From NCBI GenBank assembly GCA_946534775.1, contig CAMNCZ010000084.1, positions 1-5,921 of the forward strand: DNA of 5,921 bases, in the 5' to 3' direction. The notes beneath the pieces were generated by a model that was not told where the DNA came from, did no database searches, and saw only the letters and a list, made by a program, of their open reading frames with translations. A program made the position numbers and the translations under genes. Shown piece by piece: positions 1 to 5,874 of the stretch; positions within the stretch are counted from its first letter, which is position 1; each line of letters opens with the position of its first letter. The DNA comes from an uncultured Eubacteriaceae bacterium (GTDB taxonomy: Bacteria > Bacillota > Clostridia > Lachnospirales > CAG-274).

Positions 1-49
1 AACCTCTCCGTCAGTCTGGCGACTGACACCTCTCCTAAAAGGAGAGGCT
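1..49 (+). repeat. Left unit of the composite repeat (two perfect hairpins)
   Basis: The first hairpin pairs GTCAGTC (10-16) with GACTGAC (21-27) around the loop TGGC. The second pairs CCTCTCC (29-35) with GGAGAGG (41-47) around TAAAA. CCTCTCC also occurs at 3-9, so GGAGAGG can pair with either copy and two mutually exclusive folds are possible. The second hairpin is followed by CTTTT and might weakly terminate a transcript entering from the left, but the T run is short. Confidence 0.65.
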
Positions 50-102
50 TTTCCGCTGCGCTTGCGGTGATAAAGTCGGTAAGCAAAGCGGCCGCGGCGG
101 CA

Positions 103-150
103 GCCTGCCCTGAAAGGGAAGGGGGACCGTCGCAGACGGTGGAAGGGTTT
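103..150 (-). repeat. Right unit of the composite repeat (inverted, diverged copy)
   Basis: Read on the minus strand, this unit follows the plan of the left unit: an AACC start, a hairpin, then a second hairpin ending in AGGC. Seen here are ACCGTC (126-131) pairing with GACGGT (135-140) around GCA, and CCTGCCC (104-110) pairing with GGGAAGG (116-122) with one mismatch. The two units differ in sequence but their stems are preserved, which suggests selection for, or copying of, a folded form. Confidence 0.6.
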
Positions 151-151
151 A

Positions 152-168
152 GGGCTTTCTAAAAGCCC
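152..168. repeat. Short perfect hairpin flanking the composite repeat
   Basis: GGGCTTT (152-158) pairs perfectly with AAAGCCC (162-168) across a three-base loop. No T run follows on either strand, so it is not a convincing intrinsic terminator. It may be the right edge of the repeat element. The following stretch 170-291 holds nothing I recognise, and base composition falls back to AT-rich from about 190. Confidence 0.5.
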
Positions 169-291
169 GCCTGCGCCCGCCCACACTTCGCAAAAAGACA
201 ACGAGCATAAATGATAATTTCCATAGTCTAAAATGTGAAAAATCGGTTGGTTTAGGGGTTAAATTTATGCAAAATTTTTTTAAAAGAAATA

Positions 292-320
292 TTGACAAAA
301 CGGCCGATTTATTAGACAAT
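292..320 (+). promoter_or_regulatory. Sigma-A-type promoter of the response regulator operon
   Basis: A perfect -35 hexamer TTGACA (292-297) is followed after 17 bases by GACAAT (315-320), a 4/6 match to TATAAT. An alternative -10, AATAAT (318-323), matches 5/6 but with a long 20-base spacer. Transcription would start at about 327-332, giving a leader of roughly 30 bases before the ATG at 363. No operator-like repeat is obvious around it. Confidence 0.6.
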
Positions 321-350
321 AATATATAACAGGTAAGTATGTTTTGTTTC

Positions 351-357
351 GGGGGAG
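351..357 (+). promoter_or_regulatory. Ribosome binding site that fixes the response regulator start
   Basis: GGGGGAG lies 5 bases before the ATG at 363. The in-frame ATG at 339 lies upstream of this site and has only a weak AGG before it. The extra eight residues it would add (MFCFGGVR) do not belong to a receiver domain, so 363 is the better start. Confidence 0.7.
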
Positions 358-362
358 TAAGA

Positions 363-1052
363 ATGGCTTATAAAATTTTAGTCGTGGATGATGAAAAACT
401 TATAGTTAAAGGCATAAGATTCAGCCTTGAAAAAGAAAATATGGAAGTTGATGTTGCTTATGACGGCGAAGAGGCGCTTAATCTGGCAACACAAAACGAT
501 TACAGCCTTATTTTGCTTGATGTTATGCTGCCAAAACTTGACGGGTTGGAAGTTTGTCAGCGTATAAGGGAGTTTTCAAATGTGCCGATAATTATGGTTA
601 CGGCAAAGGGCGAGGATATGGATAAGATAATGGGCCTTGAATACGGCGCAGACGATTATATCACAAAGCCCTTTAATATATTGGAGTTAAAAGCGAGGAT
701 AAAGGCTATTCTGCGCCGCAGTGTGCGCACGGTGCCCGTGGCGGAAGAAAAGAAAAATGTGCTTAAAATACGCGGCCTTACCCTTGATTTGGAGTCACGC
801 AGATGTTTTCTTAATAATAAAGAAAAAAATCTTACAGCTAAAGAATTTGATATGCTTGAGCTTTTTATGGAAAATCCGGGAAAGGTATACAGCCGCGAAA
901 ATCTGCTTAATACCATTTGGGGTATAGGATATCCGGGTGATGCGCGCGCTGTAGATGTGCATGTAAGGCGTCTGCGTGAAAAAATAGAGGAAACACCAAG
1001 CGAACCGCAGTATATCCATACAAAGTGGGGGGTTGGTTACTATTTCAGCTAA
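363..1052 (+). CDS. OmpR/PhoB-family DNA-binding response regulator
   Basis: This 229-residue protein is the cytoplasmic output partner of the kinase encoded next. Residues 1-120 form a receiver domain: the acidic pair D9/D10, phospho-acceptor D53 in the LLDVMLP motif, the switch threonine T80 and the conserved K102 in TKPF are all present, so it should be phosphorylatable. After a short linker, residues 133-229 form an OmpR-type winged helix, with LTAKEFDMLELF at 157-168, the recognition helix region DARAVDVHVRRLREKIE (193-209) and the wing hairpin ending KWGVGYYFS. Length is normal for the family. The start at 363 was chosen for its ribosome binding site. It is the first gene of the run, and its 3' end overlaps the kinase start by about 20 bases. 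The receiver-linker style resembles WalR or PhoP, but target genes and stimulus cannot be read from the sequence. Confidence 0.95.
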   Translation: MAYKILVVDDEKLIVKGIRFSLEKENMEVDVAYDGEEALNLATQNDYSLILLDVMLPKLDGLEVCQRIREFSNVPIIMVTAKGEDMDKIMGLEYGADDYITKPFNILELKARIKAILRRSVRTVPVAEEKKNVLKIRGLTLDLESRRCFLNNKEKNLTAKEFDMLELFMENPGKVYSRENLLNTIWGIGYPGDARAVDVHVRRLREKIEETPSEPQYIHTKWGVGYYFS

Positions 1053-2511
1053 GTTTGCGCATGTATCGTCTAATTTTGGCATAAAATGGTATCAAAGTCT
1101 TAAATTTATGCTGTTTGTGTCGGTATTTCTTATAGGTATATTGCCGCTTATAATTTATTCGCTTGTTATCTCATCAAATTTAAAGACTTATTTTGAGGAC
1201 AGCAAGGAAAAAGAACTTCTTTACGAAGCAAACAAAGTTGCCGTAAGTATACAAAAAAACAACTATCTTAACGATAATAAGCTGCGAGGGCAGTTTATCG
1301 ATGAAATAGATCAAAAAAGTGAGGAAGAGGGATTTCGTATCATAGTTGTAGATAGCCTTGGTGTGGCGGTTGCCGATACAAACCGTTCGGCTGTCGGCAA
1401 AATGTGCGTTGTGCCCGAGATACTTGTTGCGCTTGACGGCAAAGACGATGCAAATTTAAGGGAAGAAGAGGGTGTTATTTACGCCTCTGCATATATAGAA
1501 AACGATTTTTCGCAAAAAACGGGCGTTGTATTGTTGGTAGCTTCTTTTGATGAGGTAAATACACTGCTTGACGAACTTAACCATAACTGGCTGATGGTAA
1601 CGGTGGTCATCTCCGTACTGCTGGTGGTTGTGGCATTTTTTATTACACAGGCAATTTTTGTGCCGCTTAATAACATTCTTAATACCATCAGGCGTATTGC
1701 GGGCGGTCAGCTGCATAACAGGCTTGAAGTGCAGGGTCATAACGAACTTAGCCGTGTGGCAGAGGCTATCAATGTAATGACACAGCAGCTTGAACATGTA
1801 GATACCGCCAGGGCGGAGTTTGTTTCCAACGTATCGCATGAGCTTAAAACGCCGCTTTCAAGTATAAAGGTATTGAGTGAATCGCTGCTTTTGCAGGAAG
1901 ATATGCCCGTTGAAATGTACCGCGAATTTATGCAGGACATAAACAGTGAGGTTGATAGAATGACAAATATTATCAACGACCTGCTTGCACTTGTAAAACT
2001 TGATTATCGCGAAGAGGGTGTTCTTAATATATCCGAGACCGATTTGAGCGAGCTTGTGGCGGCGATAGTGAAAAGAATAAACCCACTTGCGGGCAAGAAG
2101 AATATCAGCCTAACACTTGATAATGTAAAAGAAGTAAAAATAGAGGCTGACGAGATGAAGCTTGCACTTGCACTTTCAAACCTTGTGGAAAATGCGGTAA
2201 AATACACGCCGAATGACGGCAGTGTAAGTGTTACTGTAGATGCGGACCATCAAAATGCATATTTTACCGTTAAAGATACGGGTATAGGCATCAGTCCCGA
2301 TGAACAGCAAAAAATATTCAACCGTTTTTATCGTGTGGATAAAACGCGTGACAGGGAAACAGGCGGTACGGGTCTCGGCCTTGCTATAACACATTCTACG
2401 GTTATGATGCATAACGGCAGTATAAAGGTGGTAAGTGCGGAAGGTGAAGGTGCGACATTTATTGTGCGTTTGCCTATCAAATATCAGGGGGTGCGTTCAA
2501 ATGAAGGTTAA
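1033..2511 (+). CDS. Membrane sensor histidine kinase (HAMP, HisKA, HATPase_c)
   Basis: This protein of up to 492 residues is a complete class I sensor kinase. Transmembrane segment 1 spans about residues 24-48, an extracellular sensor region 49-184, transmembrane segment 2 about 186-209, and a HAMP linker about 210-262. The HisKA domain carries phospho-acceptor H269 in SHELKTP. The ATPase domain has the N box with N383/N387, the G1 box DTGIGI (415-420), the F box around F429-R434 and the G2 box GGTGLGL (444-450), all intact. The sensor region contains RIIVVDSLGVAVADTN (102-117), typical of PDC/sCache-like folds in WalK and PhoR kinases; this fold assignment is an inference. No cytoplasmic PAS domain is seen, unlike WalK. 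The start is uncertain: TTG at 1033 sits directly against GGGGGG (1027-1032), while ATT at 1042 would be better spaced. The first in-frame ATG (1108) would cut into the first membrane segment. The gene overlaps both neighbours, suggesting translational coupling. Confidence 0.94.
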   Translation: MVTISAKFAHVSSNFGIKWYQSLKFMLFVSVFLIGILPLIIYSLVISSNLKTYFEDSKEKELLYEANKVAVSIQKNNYLNDNKLRGQFIDEIDQKSEEEGFRIIVVDSLGVAVADTNRSAVGKMCVVPEILVALDGKDDANLREEEGVIYASAYIENDFSQKTGVVLLVASFDEVNTLLDELNHNWLMVTVVISVLLVVVAFFITQAIFVPLNNILNTIRRIAGGQLHNRLEVQGHNELSRVAEAINVMTQQLEHVDTARAEFVSNVSHELKTPLSSIKVLSESLLLQEDMPVEMYREFMQDINSEVDRMTNIINDLLALVKLDYREEGVLNISETDLSELVAAIVKRINPLAGKKNISLTLDNVKEVKIEADEMKLALALSNLVENAVKYTPNDGSVSVTVDADHQNAYFTVKDTGIGISPDEQQKIFNRFYRVDKTRDRETGGTGLGLAITHSTVMMHNGSIKVVSAEGEGATFIVRLPIKYQGVRSNEG

Positions 2512-3481
2512 AACCACATTTGCCGTTATAATGTCGGCATTGCTGATAACTTTAATAGGTGTCTACCTTTTCAATATTAACCGAAACCCTGATTTTGACG
2601 GTACAAAGGAGATAAGTTACTATTATGTTTCGGATGTAACGGGCACACTCGAGACCGAAAAACGACGTTCCAAACTGCCCGAAAACCGAGAAGAGGCTGT
2701 AAAAACCGTTTATAATGAGTATATGAACGGTCCTGTCAATTCAACGCTTTCGCTGCCTGATAACGATTTGAAAAATTTTACAACGCTTATATATCCGGTT
2801 GACCATAACGAAAATATTGCAAAAATAAATTTTACGGATAGATTTTATGATCTGAGTGAATCGCAGCGTGTACTTTGTATTTCGGGTATGGTGTACACCC
2901 TTACCGAGCTTGATTTTCTGCGTAATGTATATTTTTATGTAAATGACGAACCGGTCATAAATTCAACGGGTGATGCATCTGAGCGTTACAATCGCAATAA
3001 TGTTGCAAATAATCCAAGTTTGGATCCCGAAAAAAGGGATCGTCAGCAGGTGGTCTTGTATTTTACGGATGCAAGACAGCGAAGTCTTATACGCGAGGAG
3101 CGCAGTATAGAGATAAAGCAAAGTCAAAGTACGGAATATCAGATAGTGGAGCAGATAATACAGGGTCCGTTGGACAGTAGTCTTGTACCTACGGTCACTC
3201 CCGATATCAAAATAAGAGATATCAAGACAGAGGAAGGTATTTGTTATGTAAATCTTTCGGCTGATGTGACATCAAGGCACACTTCGATATCTTCGGAACT
3301 GCTTTCAATTTATTCCGTGGTAAATTCGCTTACGGAGCTTGACTATGTAAATAAGGTACAATTTCTTGTAGAGGGTGAAAAACTCAACGAGTACAAAGGC
3401 GGTGTCGATATCAGTAAGACGGTATCGCGCAACGAGGACCTTATTTATAAAGAAGCCGAAGAAAAAAATGAGGATAAATAA
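2501..3481 (+). CDS. Membrane-anchored protein with two tandem GerMN domains
   Basis: This 326-residue protein has one N-terminal hydrophobic segment (about residues 6-24) after a basic start MKVK, so the rest should face outside the membrane. There is no cysteine near that segment, hence no lipobox: it is anchored by a helix rather than lipid. Two GerMN-like units follow, about 37-155 and 183-303. They align with each other through NGPVNST (76-82) with QGPLDSS (221-227) and TLTELDFLRNVYFYV (133-147) with SLTELDYVNKVQFLV (276-290). The highly charged C-terminus (EAEEKNEDK) is probably disordered. GerMN domains occur in the spore germination protein GerM and in actinobacterial LpqB, which modulates the MtrB kinase. 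The start at 2501 has AGGGGG (2486-2491) nine bases upstream and overlaps the kinase end by 11 bases; an in-frame GTG at 2435 inside the kinase has no such site. Its position supports a role as kinase accessory, but a sporulation or cell-envelope role is equally possible. Confidence 0.85.
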   Translation: MKVKTTFAVIMSALLITLIGVYLFNINRNPDFDGTKEISYYYVSDVTGTLETEKRRSKLPENREEAVKTVYNEYMNGPVNSTLSLPDNDLKNFTTLIYPVDHNENIAKINFTDRFYDLSESQRVLCISGMVYTLTELDFLRNVYFYVNDEPVINSTGDASERYNRNNVANNPSLDPEKRDRQQVVLYFTDARQRSLIREERSIEIKQSQSTEYQIVEQIIQGPLDSSLVPTVTPDIKIRDIKTEEGICYVNLSADVTSRHTSISSELLSIYSVVNSLTELDYVNKVQFLVEGEKLNEYKGGVDISKTVSRNEDLIYKEAEEKNEDK

Positions 3482-3484
3482 GAT

Positions 3485-4435
3485 ATGAAAAATGTATATC
3501 TTATCTGCGGTGATGAATATTATCTTGTCGCCCAAAAGGAAAAAGAAATAAAAGCCGCCGTTTTGCCCGATGACACGATGGCGGCAATGAACCACAGCGT
3601 TTATAAAGATACGATAGATCTTGCGGCAGTAACTGCGGACTGCGGTATGCTGCCGTTTATGTCGGAAAAGCGCCTTGTTCAGGTAAAATACAGTGGTTTG
3701 TTTGTTAAAGGTAAAAAAGACGATACCGATGCTATGGCAAAATTTGTTGCTGATATTCCCGAAACAACGGTTCTTGTTTTTACCGAAAATGAAACAAACG
3801 GCACAAATTCGCTGTATAAGGCAATAAAAAAATACGGTGAGGTTTTTGATTTTAAGGCCTTAAAGCCGTATGAACTGGTGAATTATGTAAATAAAAATTG
3901 TCCTGTAAAGATACCTGCGGAATATTTTGTGACTTGCGTGGGTGACAGCATTGAGCGTATAAATGGTGAAATTTCAAAACTGCTTGTTTATACGGGAGGA
4001 AAAAATATAACCGAGGCTGATATAGATGAAGTTTGCAGTAAGACTCCCGAAATGAATATGTTTAAGCTGCTTGAAGCGGTCGGCCGCAGAAATACGGCAC
4101 AAGCTCTTGCGGTTTATCATAATATGCTTAGTGCTAAGGGGAGCGCTTTCGGTGTGCTTACAATGCTTGTGCGGCAATTAAAAATTATGATAGAGTGCAG
4201 ATATCTTGCCGAAAAGGGTATGCCGCCAAAGCAAATAGCCGAAAGTCTGCCCGAGTATAAACTGTTTGAACGTTCGGCTCGCAGCTACCTGGAACAGGCA
4301 AAAAATTTCAAACGCACCGTTTTGTATAAATATCTTACACAATGTTATCAGTGTGAGGAAAATATAAAAAGCGGTTTTGTCAGTGATAAAATGGGTGTTG
4401 AATTACTGATTATAGGATTTAATGATAAAATTTAA
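3485..4435 (+). CDS. holA: DNA polymerase III delta subunit (clamp loader)
   Basis: HolA is the subunit of the clamp loader that opens the sliding beta clamp so it can be placed on primed DNA during replication. The 316-residue length is typical for Firmicutes. The start YLICGDEYYL (5-14), where the delta family has its degenerate P-loop region, lacks a functional Walker A, as expected because delta does not hydrolyse ATP. Other family hallmarks are PFMSEKRLVQV (57-67), the helix ERINGEISKL (157-166), ITEADIDEVCSKTPEMNMFKLLEAVGRRN (175-203, the family's linker into the third domain), GMPPKQIAE (245-253) and the C-terminal IKSGFVSDKMGVELLI (294-309). The ATG follows the previous stop after 3 bases with GAGG (3470-3473) upstream, so it is the last gene of the operon. 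No convincing internal promoter precedes it. In many Clostridia holA follows comEC or lies near rpsT; neither is present here. Confidence 0.92.
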   Translation: MKNVYLICGDEYYLVAQKEKEIKAAVLPDDTMAAMNHSVYKDTIDLAAVTADCGMLPFMSEKRLVQVKYSGLFVKGKKDDTDAMAKFVADIPETTVLVFTENETNGTNSLYKAIKKYGEVFDFKALKPYELVNYVNKNCPVKIPAEYFVTCVGDSIERINGEISKLLVYTGGKNITEADIDEVCSKTPEMNMFKLLEAVGRRNTAQALAVYHNMLSAKGSAFGVLTMLVRQLKIMIECRYLAEKGMPPKQIAESLPEYKLFERSARSYLEQAKNFKRTVLYKYLTQCYQCEENIKSGFVSDKMGVELLIIGFNDKI

Positions 4436-4474
4436 AAATCCTCGTATTTGATATTTACAATACGGGGATTTTTT
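4434..4474 (+). terminator. Intrinsic terminator of the holA operon
   Basis: AATCCTCGTATT (4437-4448) pairs with AATACGGGGATT (4459-4470) with a single T-G wobble; A4434-A4436 extend the stem against the T run that ends at 4474. The loop is about 10 bases. It begins within the holA stop codon, so there is no spacer between gene and terminator. The A run on the other side could make it act in both directions. Confidence 0.9.
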
Positions 4475-4482
4475 GTTAAAAT
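4454..4482 (+). promoter_or_regulatory. Probable metY promoter embedded in the preceding terminator
   Basis: TTTACA (4454-4459, 5/6 match to TTGACA) is followed after exactly 17 bases by TAAAAT (4477-4482, 5/6 match to TATAAT), with an extended -10 TG at 4474-4475. The -35 box lies in the loop of the holA terminator and the -10 just past its T run. Transcription would begin near 4489, giving a leader of about 78 bases. No other pair in the gap has a comparable spacing and match. Confidence 0.65.
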
Positions 4483-4492
4483 ATATGTATGT

Positions 4493-4512
4493 ATATTTCA
4501 TATATGAAATAT
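4493..4512. promoter_or_regulatory. 20-bp perfect palindrome at the metY transcription start, candidate operator
   Basis: The half-site ATATTTCATA is followed immediately by its exact complement TATGAAATAT. It lies a few bases downstream of the predicted transcription start, where a bound dimeric repressor would block the polymerase. It could alternatively form a hairpin at the 5' end of the metY mRNA. I do not recognise the motif as that of a named regulator. Confidence 0.5.
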
Positions 4513-4530
4513 GGGTAATCTCATAAAATT

Positions 4531-4550
4531 TAATGATCATTCAATCATTA
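4531..4550. repeat. Inverted repeat in the metY leader next to the ribosome binding site
   Basis: TAATGAT (4531-4537) and ATCATTA (4544-4550) are perfect 7-base arms around CATTCA. The ribosome binding site AGGAGG begins at 4554, only three bases later. The arms are all A/T apart from one G-C pair, so the RNA hairpin would be weak; it may be a second protein site or chance in AT-rich DNA. Confidence 0.35.
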
Positions 4551-4566
4551 CATAGGAGGAAGAAAA

Positions 4567-5832
4567 ATGAATATAGAAACAAAATGTATTCAGTCGGGTT
4601 ATAATCCCGGAAACGGTGAAAGCCGTGTTATACCAATTATTCAGAGTACTACTTACAAATATGAAAGTACTCAGACAATGGGTGATCTTTTCGATTTAAA
4701 AGAGGACGGTTATTTTTACACCCGTCTTGCAAACCCAACCTGCGGTTTTGTTGAAGCAAAAATTGCCGATCTTGAGGGTGGTGTAGGTGCTATGCTTACA
4801 GCTGCGGGTCAGTCGGCTACGCTTATAGCAATTATGAATATCTGCAAAGCAGGTGATCACGTTGTCAGCGCTGCGGCTATTTATGGCGGTACATTCAATC
4901 TTTTCAATGTAACACTTAAAAAATTCGGTATTGATTTTACATTTGTTGATGCTTCTGCACCTTATGAGGAACTTAAAAAGGCTATTAAGCCTAATACAAA
5001 GGCTGTTTTTGGCGAGTCTGTTTCAAATCCGTCGCTTGACGTGCTGGATTTTGAAAAATTTGCCCGTCTTGCACACGAAAATGATATACCTTTTATAGTT
5101 GACAATACTTTCCCAACGCCTATTATGTGCAGACCTATCGAATATGGCGCAGATATAGTTGTTCATTCTACATCAAAATATATGGACGGTCACGCTGTTG
5201 CACTTGGCGGTGTTATTGTTGACAGCGGTAATTTTAATTGGGCAAACGGAAAATTCCCTGAGTTTACCGAACCCGATGAAAGTTATCACGGTGTTGTATA
5301 TACCAAAAACTTCGGCAAAGCCGCTTATATAGTAAAAGCAAGGGCACAGCTTATGCGTGATCTCGGTGCATCTCCCGCTCCGCAGAATGCATTTTTACTT
5401 AATCTTGGTCTTGAAACACTGCATTTAAGGATGGAAAGACATTGCAGCAACGCACTTAAAGTAGCTAAATACCTTGAAAATCATCCAAAGGTTTCTTGGG
5501 TAAATTATCCTTTGCTTGACAGCTCAAAATACAAACCTATCGCTGAAAAGTATTTCCCAAATGGTGTATGCGGTGTTATCAGTTTTGGTGTAAAGGGAGG
5601 CAGAGATGCAGCAGTTAAGGTTATGGACAACCTTAAACTTGCAGCTATAGTTTGCCATGTAGCAGATGCAAGAACAAGCGTTCTTCATCCTGCATCTTCT
5701 ACTCATAGACAGCTTACCGACAAACAGCTTGAAGAGTGTGGTGTAACACCCGATCTTATTCGTTTGAGTGTAGGTATTGAAAATGTTGATGATATAATTG
5801 CGGATTTTGAACAGGCACTTGCTCTTGTATAA
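4567..5832 (+). CDS. metY: O-acetylhomoserine sulfhydrylase (aminocarboxypropyltransferase), PLP-dependent
   Basis: The enzyme joins O-acetyl-L-homoserine with sulfide to give homocysteine and acetate, the direct sulfhydrylation route to methionine; some family members also act on O-acetylserine. The 421 residues fit MetY better than the shorter cystathionine gamma-synthases, beta-lyases and methionine gamma-lyases (about 380-400). Visible features of the Cys/Met metabolism fold-type I family are the N-terminal YTRLANPT (51-58), contributing phosphate-binding Y51 and R53 to the neighbouring subunit; AAGQSA (79-84) and the cofactor-stacking Y106 in IYGGTF; D179 in VDNTF, which holds the pyridine nitrogen; Schiff-base K204 in HSTSKYMDGHA; and R399 in LIRLSVGIE, which should bind the substrate carboxylate. 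Nothing essential is missing. AGGAGG (4554-4559) lies seven bases before the ATG. It is a single-gene unit with its own promoter and terminators on both sides. No SAM riboswitch or T-box fits in the short leader. A lyase activity cannot be excluded from sequence alone. Confidence 0.92.
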   Translation: MNIETKCIQSGYNPGNGESRVIPIIQSTTYKYESTQTMGDLFDLKEDGYFYTRLANPTCGFVEAKIADLEGGVGAMLTAAGQSATLIAIMNICKAGDHVVSAAAIYGGTFNLFNVTLKKFGIDFTFVDASAPYEELKKAIKPNTKAVFGESVSNPSLDVLDFEKFARLAHENDIPFIVDNTFPTPIMCRPIEYGADIVVHSTSKYMDGHAVALGGVIVDSGNFNWANGKFPEFTEPDESYHGVVYTKNFGKAAYIVKARAQLMRDLGASPAPQNAFLLNLGLETLHLRMERHCSNALKVAKYLENHPKVSWVNYPLLDSSKYKPIAEKYFPNGVCGVISFGVKGGRDAAVKVMDNLKLAAIVCHVADARTSVLHPASSTHRQLTDKQLEECGVTPDLIRLSVGIENVDDIIADFEQALALV

Positions 5833-5833
5833 T

Positions 5834-5874
5834 ACAAAAAGAGGTATAGTCGCAAAGACTATACCTCTTTTTGT
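5834..5874. terminator. Strong, symmetrical intrinsic terminator after metY
   Basis: An 18-bp perfect stem pairs 5834-5851 with 5857-5874 around the loop GCAAA. The core is GAGGTATAGTC/GACTATACCTC, flanked by A5 on the left and T5 on the right, so it should stop transcripts from either direction. It starts two bases after the metY coding sequence ends. Confidence 0.93.

Larger units (their letters stand above)
1..150. repeat. GC-rich composite intergenic repeat made of two opposed hairpin units
   Basis: This stretch is far richer in G and C than the rest of the window and has no convincing reading frame. It consists of a left unit (1-49) and a right unit (about 103-150) in opposite orientation: the left begins AACC and the reverse complement of the right also begins AACC. 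Each unit carries a short-loop hairpin next to its outer end and a second hairpin further in, built on CTCTCC/GGAGAG on the left and CCC/GGG on the right. The spacer (50-102) has CCGC/GCGG arms (53-56, 64-67) and the palindrome GCGGCCGC (88-95). The architecture resembles REP-pair or MITE-like elements, and from memory similar sequences are frequent between genes in gut Clostridia. It encodes no transposase, so any movement would need help in trans. The left boundary may lie outside the window. Confidence 0.65.

Noticed and set aside
29..53. Left-unit hairpin as a terminator of an upstream gene
   Set aside because: The stem is good but only four Ts follow, and the same structure is explained by the repeat family; kept only as a possibility.
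339..362. Upstream ATG at 339 as start of the response regulator
   Set aside because: The strong GGGGGAG site lies between this ATG and the one at 363, and the extra eight residues do not fit a receiver domain.
656..1082. Open frames on the minus strand and in the third frame across the regulator gene
   Set aside because: They lie wholly over a well-supported gene with intact motifs, and their translations are low-complexity and resemble no family.
1456..2412. Several minus-strand open frames across the kinase gene
   Set aside because: They are shadows of the kinase reading frame with no ribosome binding sites or recognisable domains.
2435..2500. GTG at 2435 as start of the GerMN protein
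   Set aside because: It would overlap the kinase by 77 bases without a ribosome binding site and put 22 unrelated residues before a normal MKVK plus hydrophobic start at 2501.
3023..3041. GATCCC/GGGATC hairpin inside the GerMN gene
   Set aside because: It has only 6 base pairs, no T run, and lies in the coding linker between the two GerMN units; likely coincidental.
3204..3225. Two GATATC palindromes close together in the GerMN gene
   Set aside because: They are short, within coding sequence, and explained by codons for Asp-Ile; no sign of function.
3339..3362. TTGACT...TACAAT as an internal promoter for holA
   Set aside because: The spacer is only 12 bases, too short for a sigma-A promoter.
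4475..4566. SAM riboswitch or T-box upstream of metY
   Set aside because: The leader is too short and AT-rich, and none of the expected helices or a second terminator is visible.
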